Positions 8,544 to 16,780 of a stretch of DNA of 64,000 nt are shown piece by piece. Position 1 is the first letter of the stretch. Each line of letters begins with the position of its first letter. The DNA lies in contig NZ_WJBC01000001.1 of the NCBI RefSeq assembly GCF_014284475.1, positions 186,001 through 250,000 of the forward strand, read 5' to 3'. A program made the translations under genes and the position numbers. Under the pieces are notes generated by a model that searched no databases, was not told where the DNA came from, and saw nothing but the letters and a program-made list of their open reading frames with translations. The stretch is from Acetobacterium fimetarium. GTDB taxonomy: Bacteria; Bacillota; Clostridia; Eubacteriales; Eubacteriaceae.

Positions 8544-8747
8544 ATGAAAACACGCATAAGAGAATTAAGAAAAGAAAGAAAACTGTCACAGGAAGAACTG
8601 GCGCTGGCCGTCGGCACGACCCGGCAGACCATCACCTCGATCGAAGTCGGCAAATACACCGCCTCGCTGGTGCTGGCCTACAAAATCGCCCGCTATTTCG
8701 ATCTGACCATCGAATCTGTTTTTGACTTTTCCGAGGTCAATGAGTAG
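8544..8747 (+). CDS. Small Xre/Cro-family HTH regulator
   Basis: A 67-residue protein that is essentially one HTH_3 domain: [19 protein letters not shown], then the recognition helix [14 protein letters not shown]. The family is common beside small membrane proteins in Firmicutes. The ATG at 8544 has AGAAGGTG upstream; the frame is open further upstream but crosses the promoter. It is followed 19 bp later by a four-helix membrane protein with which it probably forms an operon. It probably represses its own promoter through the 8505-8524 palindrome (inferred from position). Confidence 0.88.
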   Translation: MKTRIRELRKERKLSQEELALAVGTTRQTITSIEVGKYTASLVLAYKIARYFDLTIESVFDFSEVNE

Positions 8748-8766
8748 AATTCCAGGAGGTATGATA

Positions 8767-9219
8767 ATGGAAGCATTTAAAACAAAAGTAAAAAGAAGAC
8801 GCATCAGCGACGCAGCGCTGATGCTGGTGGCGGTGGTGCTGGGGATTATCTGCGTCATTTCGATGGGCAGCCAGGCCGATGACGGGACGATGGCCGAAGG
8901 CTTCGTCGCCGGTTTCCAGTTCGGGCTCGTCATCTCGATCGGCGTGCTGTCGCTGGTCGATTTCATCAAACTGAGCCGGGCCCTCAAGGACGAGACCAAG
9001 CTCCGGATGCTCTACAACAAAGAGCACGATGAACGCATGAAAGCCATCCGCAGCAAGGCCGGTCAGCCGCTGCTGACGGTCACCTCAATGCTGATGATCA
9101 TCGCGGCAATCATCGCCGGTTATTTCAACTTCATCGTCTTCTTCACCCTGATCGCCGCCGTCCTCGGCCAGCTGACCGTCAGCGCCGGCGTCAAACTCGT
9201 CTGCCTGAAAAAGATGTAA
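8767..9219 (+). CDS. Four-helix membrane protein paired with an HTH regulator
   Basis: A 150-residue protein with hydrophobic segments at about 14-33, 45-62, 100-118 and 122-142, and a charged cytoplasmic loop between them containing LKDETKLRMLYNKEHDER. Such loops occur in small Firmicutes membrane proteins encoded next to Xre regulators; no biochemical function is known to me. The start is ATG 8767 with AGGAGGT six bases upstream; ATG 8761 lies too close to that site. A strong bidirectional terminator follows at 9275. Confidence 0.75.
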   Translation: MEAFKTKVKRRRISDAALMLVAVVLGIICVISMGSQADDGTMAEGFVAGFQFGLVISIGVLSLVDFIKLSRALKDETKLRMLYNKEHDERMKAIRSKAGQPLLTVTSMLMIIAAIIAGYFNFIVFFTLIAAVLGQLTVSAGVKLVCLKKM

Positions 9220-9274
9220 CGCCGGCAGCAAATTTGTGATTGCAAAATAATAATTGTTCGATTTTGTTATAATA

Positions 9275-9312
9275 AAAACATCCCGGCGTTCTGGAACACC
9301 GGGATGTTTTTG
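9275..9312. terminator. Bidirectional terminator
   Basis: AAACATCCCGG pairs with CCGGGATGTTT, with A-runs and T-runs on both sides. It separates the HTH/membrane operon from the convergent Rpn gene. Confidence 0.85.
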
Positions 9313-9365
9313 TGCCATTATATTAAGTGAGCCCAGCACCGAGGCTATTTTTAGAAAACCAATCT

Positions 9366-10370
9366 TTAAAAATACTTTTGTTTCAGTTCGTCAAGAGTTT
9401 CGGATTGCCAGAACTCCTCGATAATCAGCTCCAGTGAAGCGGAGTTCAAGTTTTCGAGGGTGACGATATCTTCTTTCGAAATCGTTCCGAATTTCTTCGT
9501 CAGGACCTTAATTGCCATTTTGGATAAAGCTTTTGTTTCTCCTTCTTTTCGCCCTTCTGCAAGCCCTTCTTCAAGACCTTCTTTTCTTAAAACTTCAGCC
9601 AGTGTCATGGTTACTTCACTCCCTTCCGGATAGGTTAATTCAATCTGTTTTAGAACTTTATTCAGTTGATTATTGGTAAGCTGGGGACCTGCATTTAAAA
9701 TATAGCGCATGCAGGTTTCAAAGTATTGGATGCCCGTCTGCTTTTCTTCCAGTTCATTCATTGCTTTCGCAGCCTGGATGATGGTGTCGAGAAACGCCTC
9801 ACCGCTCTTCTGGAAAATGTCTCTGAAAATAGATAGTGTAATGGCCAGTTGCGCATTACCCTTGATGTCTGCATCTGAAAATTGTGATAAATCATAGATC
9901 TGATAGCGAAAGTTTGGCGTCATTTCCTTAACTGCGTCCGGCAGGGCATCATAATCTGTAATCAGATCCGCCAGCGTATTGCCGATCTCCCATTTTTCTT
10001 TGCCCTGATAAATGAGCAAGGGTATGATGACGGGAATCTGTCTGGCATTTTCTTTGACAGCTTTCTGCTCCCAAATCCGAACCATATAGTTGAGCAACTG
10101 AAGCACAACGTTTCTACTGGTATAGCTTTTATGTTCAAATAAAAAGTAGAGATAACCATCCCGTTGGTTGATCTTTGCATGAAAGAGCATGTCGGAAAAC
10201 ACTTCTTTCAGATTTTCGTCGATGAAGCTGTCCTTTTGGATATCCAACGTTTGTAAATCGACAATTTTCAAAATCGGTTCCGGCAGATAGTTCTGCATAA
10301 AATCTCTGGCGATTTCCACATTGGAAAAGGTCTCTTTGAAAAACTTGTCATGAGGATTTTGTACTTTCAT
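9366..10370 (-). CDS. Rpn-family (YhgA-like) PD-(D/E)XK nuclease
   Basis: A 334-residue protein of the recombination-promoting nuclease/putative transposase family. It starts with the typical NPHDKFFKETF. The nuclease core follows, with SDMLFHAKI (Asp) and YLYFLFEHKSY (E-x-K) at about 80-110. The middle carries the family signature of leucine-rich helices and IPVIIPLLIYQG, and the C-terminus has repeated EGLEEGLAEGRKEG charges. Family members cut DNA and promote RecA-independent recombination, and their C-termini vary. ATG 10370 follows AGGTG. Terminators lie on both sides, so it is transcribed alone. The short GLEEGLAEGRKEGE repeat is a common site of slippage in this family. Confidence 0.88.
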   Translation of the reverse strand: MKVQNPHDKFFKETFSNVEIARDFMQNYLPEPILKIVDLQTLDIQKDSFIDENLKEVFSDMLFHAKINQRDGYLYFLFEHKSYTSRNVVLQLLNYMVRIWEQKAVKENARQIPVIIPLLIYQGKEKWEIGNTLADLITDYDALPDAVKEMTPNFRYQIYDLSQFSDADIKGNAQLAITLSIFRDIFQKSGEAFLDTIIQAAKAMNELEEKQTGIQYFETCMRYILNAGPQLTNNQLNKVLKQIELTYPEGSEVTMTLAEVLRKEGLEEGLAEGRKEGETKALSKMAIKVLTKKFGTISKEDIVTLENLNSASLELIIEEFWQSETLDELKQKYF

Positions 10371-10462
10371 CGAATCACCTGCCTTTTTTATTATTATAAA
10401 TGATTCACCTTAAAAATGCTATTAAAAAAGCATTTCGCAGATTGAAAGAAACAGTAAGCGCC

Positions 10463-10516
10463 AAAAACGCCCCCTTTGGCACGGGTTCACTTCCGGCACA
10501 AGGGGGCGTTTTTTTT
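10463..10516. terminator. Terminator
   Basis: AAAAACGCCCCCTT pairs with AAGGGGGCGTTTTTTTT around a 25-nt loop region. It lies between the Rpn gene promoter region and the end of the nitroreductase gene, and can serve the minus-strand nitroreductase. Confidence 0.8.
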
Positions 10517-10573
10517 GTTTCGTCAGTAGGTAGCATCCATGACGTCTTCATTTTTGCGAAGAGATCGACCTAT

Positions 10574-11065
10574 TTATTCAAAATGGACCCGTTCGGCATC
10601 AAACCGGTTCTGCTGTTTGGCAGCGCCCGTCGGGTAGCCGATCGGAACGATGGCAAAAGGCACCAGATGATCCGGAATCTTCAGCGCCTTGCGGACATTC
10701 TCGATGCGGTCCTTAAGCGGTGCGATGCCGATCCAGACGGCACCCAGATCCAGCTCAGTGGCTTCCAGCAGGATGTTCTCGGTGGCGATGCTCAGGTCGA
10801 TTTCGGCAAACTCCGGCAGCATCGTTTCCTTGCGGTAGACCGGTACAATGGCAGCGGCCGCATCCCGGATGCAGCCGCCGTAGGGACTGCAATCGGCCAG
10901 GGCCGCCAGCGTGGCCTTGTTTTTGACCACATAGAATTCCCACGGCTGCTGGTTGGCAGCGGATGGCGCCGCCATCGCGGCTTTCAACAACAGATCGATC
11001 TTCGACCCTTCCACTTCTTTGTTTTCAAATTTTCTGACACTGGTTCGTTTAAAAATGGCACTCAT
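10574..11065 (-). CDS. Nitroreductase-family flavoprotein
   Basis: A 163-residue FMN-dependent NAD(P)H oxidoreductase of the nitroreductase fold. The N-terminal FMN-binding stretch is KRTSVRKFENKEV with AAMAAPSAANQQPWEF, and the second flavin segment is ELDLGAVWIGIAP at about 105-120. Family members reduce nitro compounds, quinones or flavins; the true substrate cannot be read from sequence. ATG 11065 follows TTGGAGG. It is divergent from the TetR gene at 11382, with a 316 bp spacer containing an inverted repeat and family C arms. Confidence 0.88.
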   Translation of the reverse strand: MSAIFKRTSVRKFENKEVEGSKIDLLLKAAMAAPSAANQQPWEFYVVKNKATLAALADCSPYGGCIRDAAAAIVPVYRKETMLPEFAEIDLSIATENILLEATELDLGAVWIGIAPLKDRIENVRKALKIPDHLVPFAIVPIGYPTGAAKQQNRFDAERVHFE

Positions 11066-11256
11066 TTTTTTCCTCCAAATTTTATTTTTTTCTGGTTCCT
11101 TGCGAAACGAATCGAACTTGACCGCCGTACCGACAATGGTAACACTGTTTCGGCGTTTGCATCACCGCCGTTTTTGCAAGTGCCTTGCGTCGTTTCCTGA
11201 TTTATGCTATTATTTTATCACTCTGTTGCATAAAATCAAGCATGCACTTATTTGTC

Positions 11257-11282
11257 ACTTACTACCCAAAAGGATAGTAAGT
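11257..11282. promoter_or_regulatory. Inverted repeat upstream of the TetR gene
   Basis: ACTTACTA, 10 bp, TAGTAAGT: perfect 8 bp arms in the nitroreductase/TetR spacer, which also holds widely spaced family C arms (near 11127 and 11320). It is a candidate operator for the TetR protein; binding is inferred from position only. Confidence 0.4.
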
Positions 11283-11381
11283 ATTCATTATATCGTTGAT
11301 CATGCAACACATTAGTGCATCGGTCGGTACGAATCAACCCGGCCACAAACGATCAGAAACTTCACTACGAAAGAGATACCC

Positions 11382-12041
11382 ATGAAAAATCAGAAAGAAA
11401 ACATCCTTGAGACAGCAACCAAACTGTTCTACGAACAGGGCTACAAAAAAACTTATCTGGATCAGATTGCCGCAGTCTGTGACATCACCAAACCCCTGAT
11501 CTCCTACCACTACAAGTCCAAATCAAAGCTGGCCCGGACCGTCAGCGACGCCTTCCTCTTTGATCTGAAAAACAGAGTCGCCCTGAAACTCTATACCGAC
11601 TATTTCAAAGGCCGGAAAACCGATCTTCAGGTCAGCACCGCCGTGGAAATCCGCCTGTACAATCAGCTCTTTCTTGACGATGCCAACGCGATGCGTTTTA
11701 TCAAGGAACTGGCCGACGACAAGTATGAGGATCTGTTCGGTCAGGACGGCATCCGGCTCTATCAGATGCACGACCGCCGCTATCATCTGAAGATTCGCCG
11801 CGATAAGGATGAAATTTCGATGCTGGCGGGCGCCGCCCGGGCGTCCGGCTTCTCGATTCTCTGGGCCTACGACCGGGGCGATTTCAACTGTTCGAAGGAA
11901 GACTGTCTGGATTATATCACCCGCCTCAATTTTGTCCTGATGCACATCGACCCGAACCGCATCGATGCCATCCTCGATGAGAGCCGGCAGATTCTTGAGC
12001 AGGTCCCCTTTACCTTTAAACCCTATTTCCAGATCGATTAG
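11382..12041 (+). CDS. TetR-family transcriptional regulator
   Basis: A 219-residue protein. Residues 6-52 form the TetR_N HTH (ILETATKLFYEQGYKKTYLD, then AAVCDITKPLISYHYKSKS). The C-terminal part is a helical ligand-binding domain of no recognised subfamily. It converges on an MFS transporter gene (12070-13248) only 28 bp away, so it may regulate that exporter or the divergent nitroreductase; the orientation favours the latter or autoregulation. The ribosome site upstream of ATG 11382 is weak (GAGA). Confidence 0.85.
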   Translation: MKNQKENILETATKLFYEQGYKKTYLDQIAAVCDITKPLISYHYKSKSKLARTVSDAFLFDLKNRVALKLYTDYFKGRKTDLQVSTAVEIRLYNQLFLDDANAMRFIKELADDKYEDLFGQDGIRLYQMHDRRYHLKIRRDKDEISMLAGAARASGFSILWAYDRGDFNCSKEDCLDYITRLNFVLMHIDPNRIDAILDESRQILEQVPFTFKPYFQID

Positions 12042-12069
12042 CCGATTCACGCTCAACGCCGCCGACTGA

Positions 12070-13248
12070 TCAGGATTTCTGGTCGCCGATTCCTTTTTTG
12101 TCCAGAACGGCGTTGCCAATAACGGCCAGGACGGCCGTCCCGAACAGTCCCAGCGTCGCCAGCAGAAACTTGACCGCCAGATTGCCACCGGCGGCATTGG
12201 CGACCGCATTGGACAGCAGCGGCGAGACAAAAATCCCCACACTGCAAGATGCCGTGACGACGGCAATCGCCAGTGAACTGATCGAGGCATGGACGGCATT
12301 GGCCGCCACAAAGGTTCCCGCCGGATTGATAGTCGCCAGGCAGAAGCCGCAGCACATCGCGCCGATAAAAAGCGCGGGCAGATTGCCGATCACAAAGATC
12401 GAAAGCATCCCCAGACTGCCGACCACCAGGGATACCGGGATGATCAGCTGCTTGAGCACCCGCTGCATCCGTCCGAACAGCACCCCGGTGAGCATCCCGG
12501 CGGCCGACATCGACGTGTTGATCAGCCCACTGGTTGACGCATCGCCAAATCCTTTGGCGGCCACATACATGGCGACATTGGTCTGAAAAACAAACAGGAA
12601 GACGCCAAACAGAAACATAATCAGAGCGGTAAAATAAACCCGGGCATTGAGCTTGGCGCTTTTTTCAGCGGGCCTTTCCTGGTCCGCAGTCTGGGGATGA
12701 TCATTGGGCAGATTTTTCATGACGATCACGATCACCGGAATAAAAATCAGATAGACCAGATAGGACAGCTGCCAGGAAACCCCGGCCAGCATCCCCGAGC
12801 TGAACAGCAGCACCATGCTGCCGCCGTTGACGAAGGCCGACTGCAGCCCCATCAGGGCGCCGCTTTCCTCGGCCACAAAATAATCCGCAATCAGGGCCAT
12901 CGACATCGTCGAATTTATCCCCTGAGCCACCCCCAGCAGCAGACTGCAGCCCAGCAGCACATAAATGCTGAGCGAGCCGAACAGCAGCGCCACCATCCCG
13001 CCGGTCAAGCCGCAGACCAGGCCAAAGATCACCAGACTTTTCTTGGGCAGTCGCAGCGACAGCGGGCCGGACGCAAAGGCAAACACCAGCCCCATCAACG
13101 ACGGAATGGTCAGCACCATCGAAATCAGCGACGGGTCCACCCCGACAAAATAGCGTTGAATATCGGCCAGAACCGCGGAAGCGGTCATCGATATCATCAG
13201 CAGCGATGACATCGACAGAATCGCAATTTTTATCTTTCTCTTATCCAA
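12070..13248 (-). CDS. MFS transporter (DHA-type drug efflux)
   Basis: A 392-residue membrane protein with about 12 hydrophobic helices in two halves, separated by a cytoplasmic loop near 195-215 (NDHPQTADQERPAEKSAK). The loop between helices 2 and 3 carries the degenerate MFS motif (FASGPLSLRLPKKS). It probably exports a small molecule by proton antiport; the substrate is unknown. The start is TTG at 13248 with AGGAG six bases upstream. It is convergent with the TetR gene, so regulation by that protein would act in trans. Confidence 0.85.
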   Translation of the reverse strand: MDKRKIKIAILSMSSLLMISMTASAVLADIQRYFVGVDPSLISMVLTIPSLMGLVFAFASGPLSLRLPKKSLVIFGLVCGLTGGMVALLFGSLSIYVLLGCSLLLGVAQGINSTMSMALIADYFVAEESGALMGLQSAFVNGGSMVLLFSSGMLAGVSWQLSYLVYLIFIPVIVIVMKNLPNDHPQTADQERPAEKSAKLNARVYFTALIMFLFGVFLFVFQTNVAMYVAAKGFGDASTSGLINTSMSAAGMLTGVLFGRMQRVLKQLIIPVSLVVGSLGMLSIFVIGNLPALFIGAMCCGFCLATINPAGTFVAANAVHASISSLAIAVVTASCSVGIFVSPLLSNAVANAAGGNLAVKFLLATLGLFGTAVLAVIGNAVLDKKGIGDQKS

Positions 13249-13396
13249 AATTTTCTCCTAACAATGATAGCGTTTTTCACCGGAACAATTCATGAAGCGC
13301 CACAAATTTTACCGGTTAAGTTATCAATATTATAGTATGCGCTATTTTTTCTGTCAATCAAATATTCAACACATTTAAATTTATCGCAACGCTGTA

Positions 13397-13437
13397 AAAA
13401 ACCCGTGACCGAGCGCAAAATGCCGGTCACGGGTTTT
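13397..13437. terminator. Bidirectional terminator
   Basis: AAAACCCGTGACCG pairs with CGGTCACGGGTTTT. It lies in the ~260 bp between the HipA-like gene end and the MFS promoter, so it may end the HipA-like transcript. Confidence 0.8.
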
Positions 13438-13511
13438 GATGTTTAACGGATAAAGTCAGTTACTGCGCTTTCTTCTTTTCTGGCAACTGCCACCGGTGGG
13501 TATTTTGTTGC

Positions 13512-14573
13512 TTATTTAAAATGATCCCGCACCTGCTCATAGCCGTTCAAAATAAAATCGGCCACATAAGCGGCGTCGACTTTGATCGGGACCTTCGCGA
13601 TGGCCTGAAGGATCATCTGCTGATTCAACTCCGGGATGGCATAATTTTCATCGATCGCATCAAGCAGCTCAAGAAAATCATGAATGAACAGATCGTTTTT
13701 TCGATCGATATCCGAGGGATAGCCTTTGCTGATCAGGGCAATGTTGTTGTCAAAATTGGGCGCCATTCTAAGAAATACACCGGTTTGGGGATCTCTCAAA
13801 AAACCGTAATTTTCAGTATGCCGATCCATATTGAAGCACACCGTATCGAGAAAAAGGATGTCCAGGTAGTCTTTGCCCATGGCTGCCGCCAGTTCCCTGA
13901 TCCGACGATAGTTGAAGATGTAATCCACTTCATCGCCCACCAGACTTCTGGCCGGTTCGTAATTGAATCGGGCGCCTTCAGTGAAATCCCGGCTTTTGAC
14001 GCCTTTTTCCCAGCCGGTACAGTAGGCCATATCAAAATCCAACAGCCGGCCCAGTTCATGAATGAACAGCTCGGAGAAAATTTCCAGCTCATTCCCCAGC
14101 TTATAGAGCCACCATTGTCCTGCTTCCCGTCGCCAGCATTTTTCAAACGAACCGATGTTGGTCAATTCCGGGGTGCGGCTGTTCTGCAGTTCCGGCCGGT
14201 TCACTCGGTTGAAGCTGTCCGGATCCCCCAGCAGGGCCAGATTGTCAAAGACATTCTGATGAAACCGTACCTGTTCATAGGTCAAATCCGGTTCTTCATC
14301 AAGACAGATCCAGAATGTATCGGTGATGGTTGAACCGTTCACCCGCATCGCCACTTCGGCATCATCCGCCGTTGTCAGCCGCAGCACCCGCTTTAAAAGT
14401 CTGGAGTTGGTTCGGTGCCGGTCAATGGCGCGGCTTTCCAGCCATTCAACCAGGCTCCCGTTGCGCTGCAGATACAGCGGCAGCAGGTTCGGTTCAATGG
14501 GCATCAGTTGATCATTTTTTATCTGCGCAATTTTTTGATCCCGACTCATTAAATAACCGTTGATTGTTTTCAT
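13512..14573 (-). CDS. HipA-like kinase-fold protein
   Basis: A 353-residue protein. The C-terminal two thirds carry the HipA-type kinase signatures: VCFNMDRHTENYGFL (catalytic D and N) at about 240-255 and MAPNFDNNIAL (Mg-binding D) about 20 residues later. The N-terminal third (LYLQRNGSLVEWLESRAID) replaces the usual HipA N-domain and is seen in Firmicutes HipA-like proteins. It may phosphorylate a protein or tRNA ligase, but the substrate is unknown. No HipB-type antitoxin gene is adjacent. The start is ATG 14573 behind GGGGG; an upstream in-frame start at 14591 would overlap this site. Confidence 0.75.
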   Translation of the reverse strand: MKTINGYLMSRDQKIAQIKNDQLMPIEPNLLPLYLQRNGSLVEWLESRAIDRHRTNSRLLKRVLRLTTADDAEVAMRVNGSTITDTFWICLDEEPDLTYEQVRFHQNVFDNLALLGDPDSFNRVNRPELQNSRTPELTNIGSFEKCWRREAGQWWLYKLGNELEIFSELFIHELGRLLDFDMAYCTGWEKGVKSRDFTEGARFNYEPARSLVGDEVDYIFNYRRIRELAAAMGKDYLDILFLDTVCFNMDRHTENYGFLRDPQTGVFLRMAPNFDNNIALISKGYPSDIDRKNDLFIHDFLELLDAIDENYAIPELNQQMILQAIAKVPIKVDAAYVADFILNGYEQVRDHFK

Positions 14574-14836
14574 GATTCCCCCTGCACCCACTTTTTACTT
14601 AGTATTATAGCATTAATGAGACAATATTCAACTCCCATGCATTGCTGGATCCATTTTTGTCACAAAACCAACCGCTGCAAGAACCTCCATTGACTCAATG
14701 CCGTCTTTTTAAGCATCCATGAACGGTTTCCCGTGATTTCTGATGATGATCAAAATTTTATATTTTATTATTTTTAAACTGTGACCTAAAGGGTATTAAC
14801 CTAGCAAGCAACATCATCTTGGGGAGGTAAGAGAAA

Positions 14837-15085
14837 ATGAATATTGATCAAGTCATCAAAAACCTGAAAAAAATTGATGGTTCCCGGGATATCTGGCGGG
14901 ACATCATCAAAGCATTCGAGGGATTTTCCTATAACGGGGTCGCCGAAGTCGCCATCGAATCGCAGCTGGATGACCAAATCGTCCAGGCCTTTATCGATAC
15001 CGACAAATCGCCGGTGATCGAAATCGCGCTGGATCAGTGGGCCGATGGCAGCTACGTGGTCATCGACGCCACTCAGATCCGCTGA
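14837..15085 (+). CDS. Small acidic protein of unknown function
   Basis: An 82-residue protein with ATG 14837 behind GGGGAGG, so expression is likely. The composition is acidic, with an N-terminal helix (DQVIKNLKKIDG) and a C-terminal strand pair ending EIALDQWADGSYVVIDATQI. I do not recognise the family. The last 24 codons and the bases after the stop are repeated at 16693-16780, on the other side of the ATPase gene. A terminator follows 20 bp after the stop. Confidence 0.7.
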   Translation: MNIDQVIKNLKKIDGSRDIWRDIIKAFEGFSYNGVAEVAIESQLDDQIVQAFIDTDKSPVIEIALDQWADGSYVVIDATQIR

Positions 15086-15104
15086 ACAATTTTACCGCGC
15101 AACT

Positions 15105-15154
15105 AAAAAGCACGCTGTCAATGGTTGTATCTTCCATTGACAGCGTGTCTTTTT
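15105..15154. terminator. Bidirectional terminator
   Basis: ACGCTGTCAATGG pairs with CCATTGACAGCGT, flanked by AAAAAG and CTTTTT. It ends both the small plus-strand gene and the convergent ATPase gene. Confidence 0.85.
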
Positions 15155-15162
15155 ATTTCTGC

Positions 15163-16584
15163 TTATTTCTGAAAACCGGGAAGCTCCGAAACGCCCTGGC
15201 TGGCTGTCATCTTCTGAAAATCGATCAGTTCAATCCCCTCATCCCGGCATTCCTTTTCTACATTTTCAGCAAAGCCGCTTTTGGAAAAGACAATAAAGTG
15301 CTTTTGCGAAAAGTGAAAGAGTTCCCCCCGCCGTTTCAGAGTTGTCACCACATTCATCTTCACCGGTTCATTCTGCCATTTGCATTCACAGAATAATGCC
15401 TGATCTTCATGGAAGGCCATCAGATCGATTTCTTCCTGCCGTTTTTCCCGGGGATTATTGCCCCACCAGCGTCCTACCTCACCATAGGCAAAGGGGGCCT
15501 TTTCATAAATCTCCGGCAAGTACAGATATTGCTTACAGATTGCTTCAAAGACATTTCCCATAAAATGATTGAGCTGTGCCTGAACCTGATTTTCAAAAAT
15601 GACGGCCCCGATGCCCCGGCTGATGCCGCTGATATTGGGTCTGACAAACCGGTACCAGAAGGTAAACATGCTGTCTTCGAGGCGATAAAGGGTCTTTTTA
15701 CTGCGGACTTCCGTCACCGGGATTTCCTTCCGGACAATCCCCAGTTCAATCAGTGAGGACAGCAGACTGCTGCAGCCACTGGTTTCCAGTCCTGTTTTCG
15801 TGGCGATTTCGTTCAGACGGCTGGCGCCTCCGGCAATGGCCGAGATGACCGAATGATACGAGGCCGGTTCCCGGAGTTCCTGTTTCAGCAGATTGACCGG
15901 TTCCTCGAACAGACGGCCGCTTTCCTCGAAAAATAAATCGATCAGATTATCTTCCAGTTTCTTTTTAGCATCGATCCGGGACAGGTATTCCGGGAACCCG
16001 CCGGTCACACCGTAAAGCACCGCCTGATCCTCACGATCAAACCCGCCCAGCATCTCGCGGGACTCAAAATATGTGAACGGGTGAATCTTGAACTGGGCCG
16101 TTCTTCTTCCATAGAGGGGGCTTTTGTAACCCAATACCTGATGCTCCATAAAACTCATCGATGACCCGCAGAGAATCAGAAACAAGGGGCTGTTTTTCCA
16201 GATGTGATCAATATGCGCCTGGAGCATCGATGAGATCGCTGGATAACTTTCAGCGAGATAGGGATACTCATCGATGACCAGAATCATCCGTTCCTTTTCG
16301 CACGCACTGTCAAGGTAATTTAAAAGGTCGGCGAAAGATTCAAAGGCCGGCAGCGGCAAGCCTGGCGATGTCACACTCAGGATGGCACGGGACATGGCAG
16401 CCAGGTTATCTTTAGCTGTTCCTTCGGTGGCGGTGAAATAGATGGTTTTTTTTCCCTGGCAGAAATGATCAATCAAGGTTGTCTTTCCCACCCGACGCCG
16501 GCCATAAAACACGGCACATTCAAATTGGCCGCTCTGATACATTTCTTCAAGCTTTTTTAGTTCTCGTTTTCTACCGACAAACAC
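15163..16584 (-). CDS. Archaeal-type AAA ATPase with DUF234 nuclease-like C-terminus
   Basis: A 473-residue ATPase of the archaeal ATPase/MoxR-like STAND group. Walker A is GRRRVGKTT at residues 28-36, Walker B is LVIDEYPYLAES near 122, and LILCGSSMSFME near 160 matches sensor 1. A winged-helix segment (about 250-310) is followed by a C-terminal DUF234/PD-(D/E)XK-like domain with EEIDLMAFHE and ALFCECKW. Such proteins are common in mobile regions and their role is not established. GTG 16584 follows GGAGG. A relic of a second copy lies at 18977-19090. The gene sits between a small gene and a partial duplicate of that gene's 3' end, suggesting insertion or segmental duplication. Confidence 0.85.
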   Translation of the reverse strand: MFVGRKRELKKLEEMYQSGQFECAVFYGRRRVGKTTLIDHFCQGKKTIYFTATEGTAKDNLAAMSRAILSVTSPGLPLPAFESFADLLNYLDSACEKERMILVIDEYPYLAESYPAISSMLQAHIDHIWKNSPLFLILCGSSMSFMEHQVLGYKSPLYGRRTAQFKIHPFTYFESREMLGGFDREDQAVLYGVTGGFPEYLSRIDAKKKLEDNLIDLFFEESGRLFEEPVNLLKQELREPASYHSVISAIAGGASRLNEIATKTGLETSGCSSLLSSLIELGIVRKEIPVTEVRSKKTLYRLEDSMFTFWYRFVRPNISGISRGIGAVIFENQVQAQLNHFMGNVFEAICKQYLYLPEIYEKAPFAYGEVGRWWGNNPREKRQEEIDLMAFHEDQALFCECKWQNEPVKMNVVTTLKRRGELFHFSQKHFIVFSKSGFAENVEKECRDEGIELIDFQKMTASQGVSELPGFQK

Positions 16585-16692
16585 GTTCTTGCCTCCTTTG
16601 CTAATTGTATACTTACTATTTGTTCAATTAGTATTTATACAGTTAGTATATCAGCTTTCGCATGGTTGTCAATGGACAGTAAAGTTTTTAAA

Positions 16693-16780
16693 ATATGGTG
16701 ATCGAAATCGCTCTGGATCAGTGGGCCGATGGCTCATACGTGGTCATCGATGCCTACCAGATCCGCTGCGCAATTTTATC
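16693..16780 (+). pseudogene. Duplicated 3' end of the small gene at 14837
   Basis: About 88 bp repeat the last 24 codons of the 14837 gene (VIEIALDQWADGSYVVIDAY) plus the bases after its stop (CAATTTTA). Here the stop codon TGA is changed to TGC, so the frame runs on. No ribosome site or N-terminal part is present. Confidence 0.8.
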
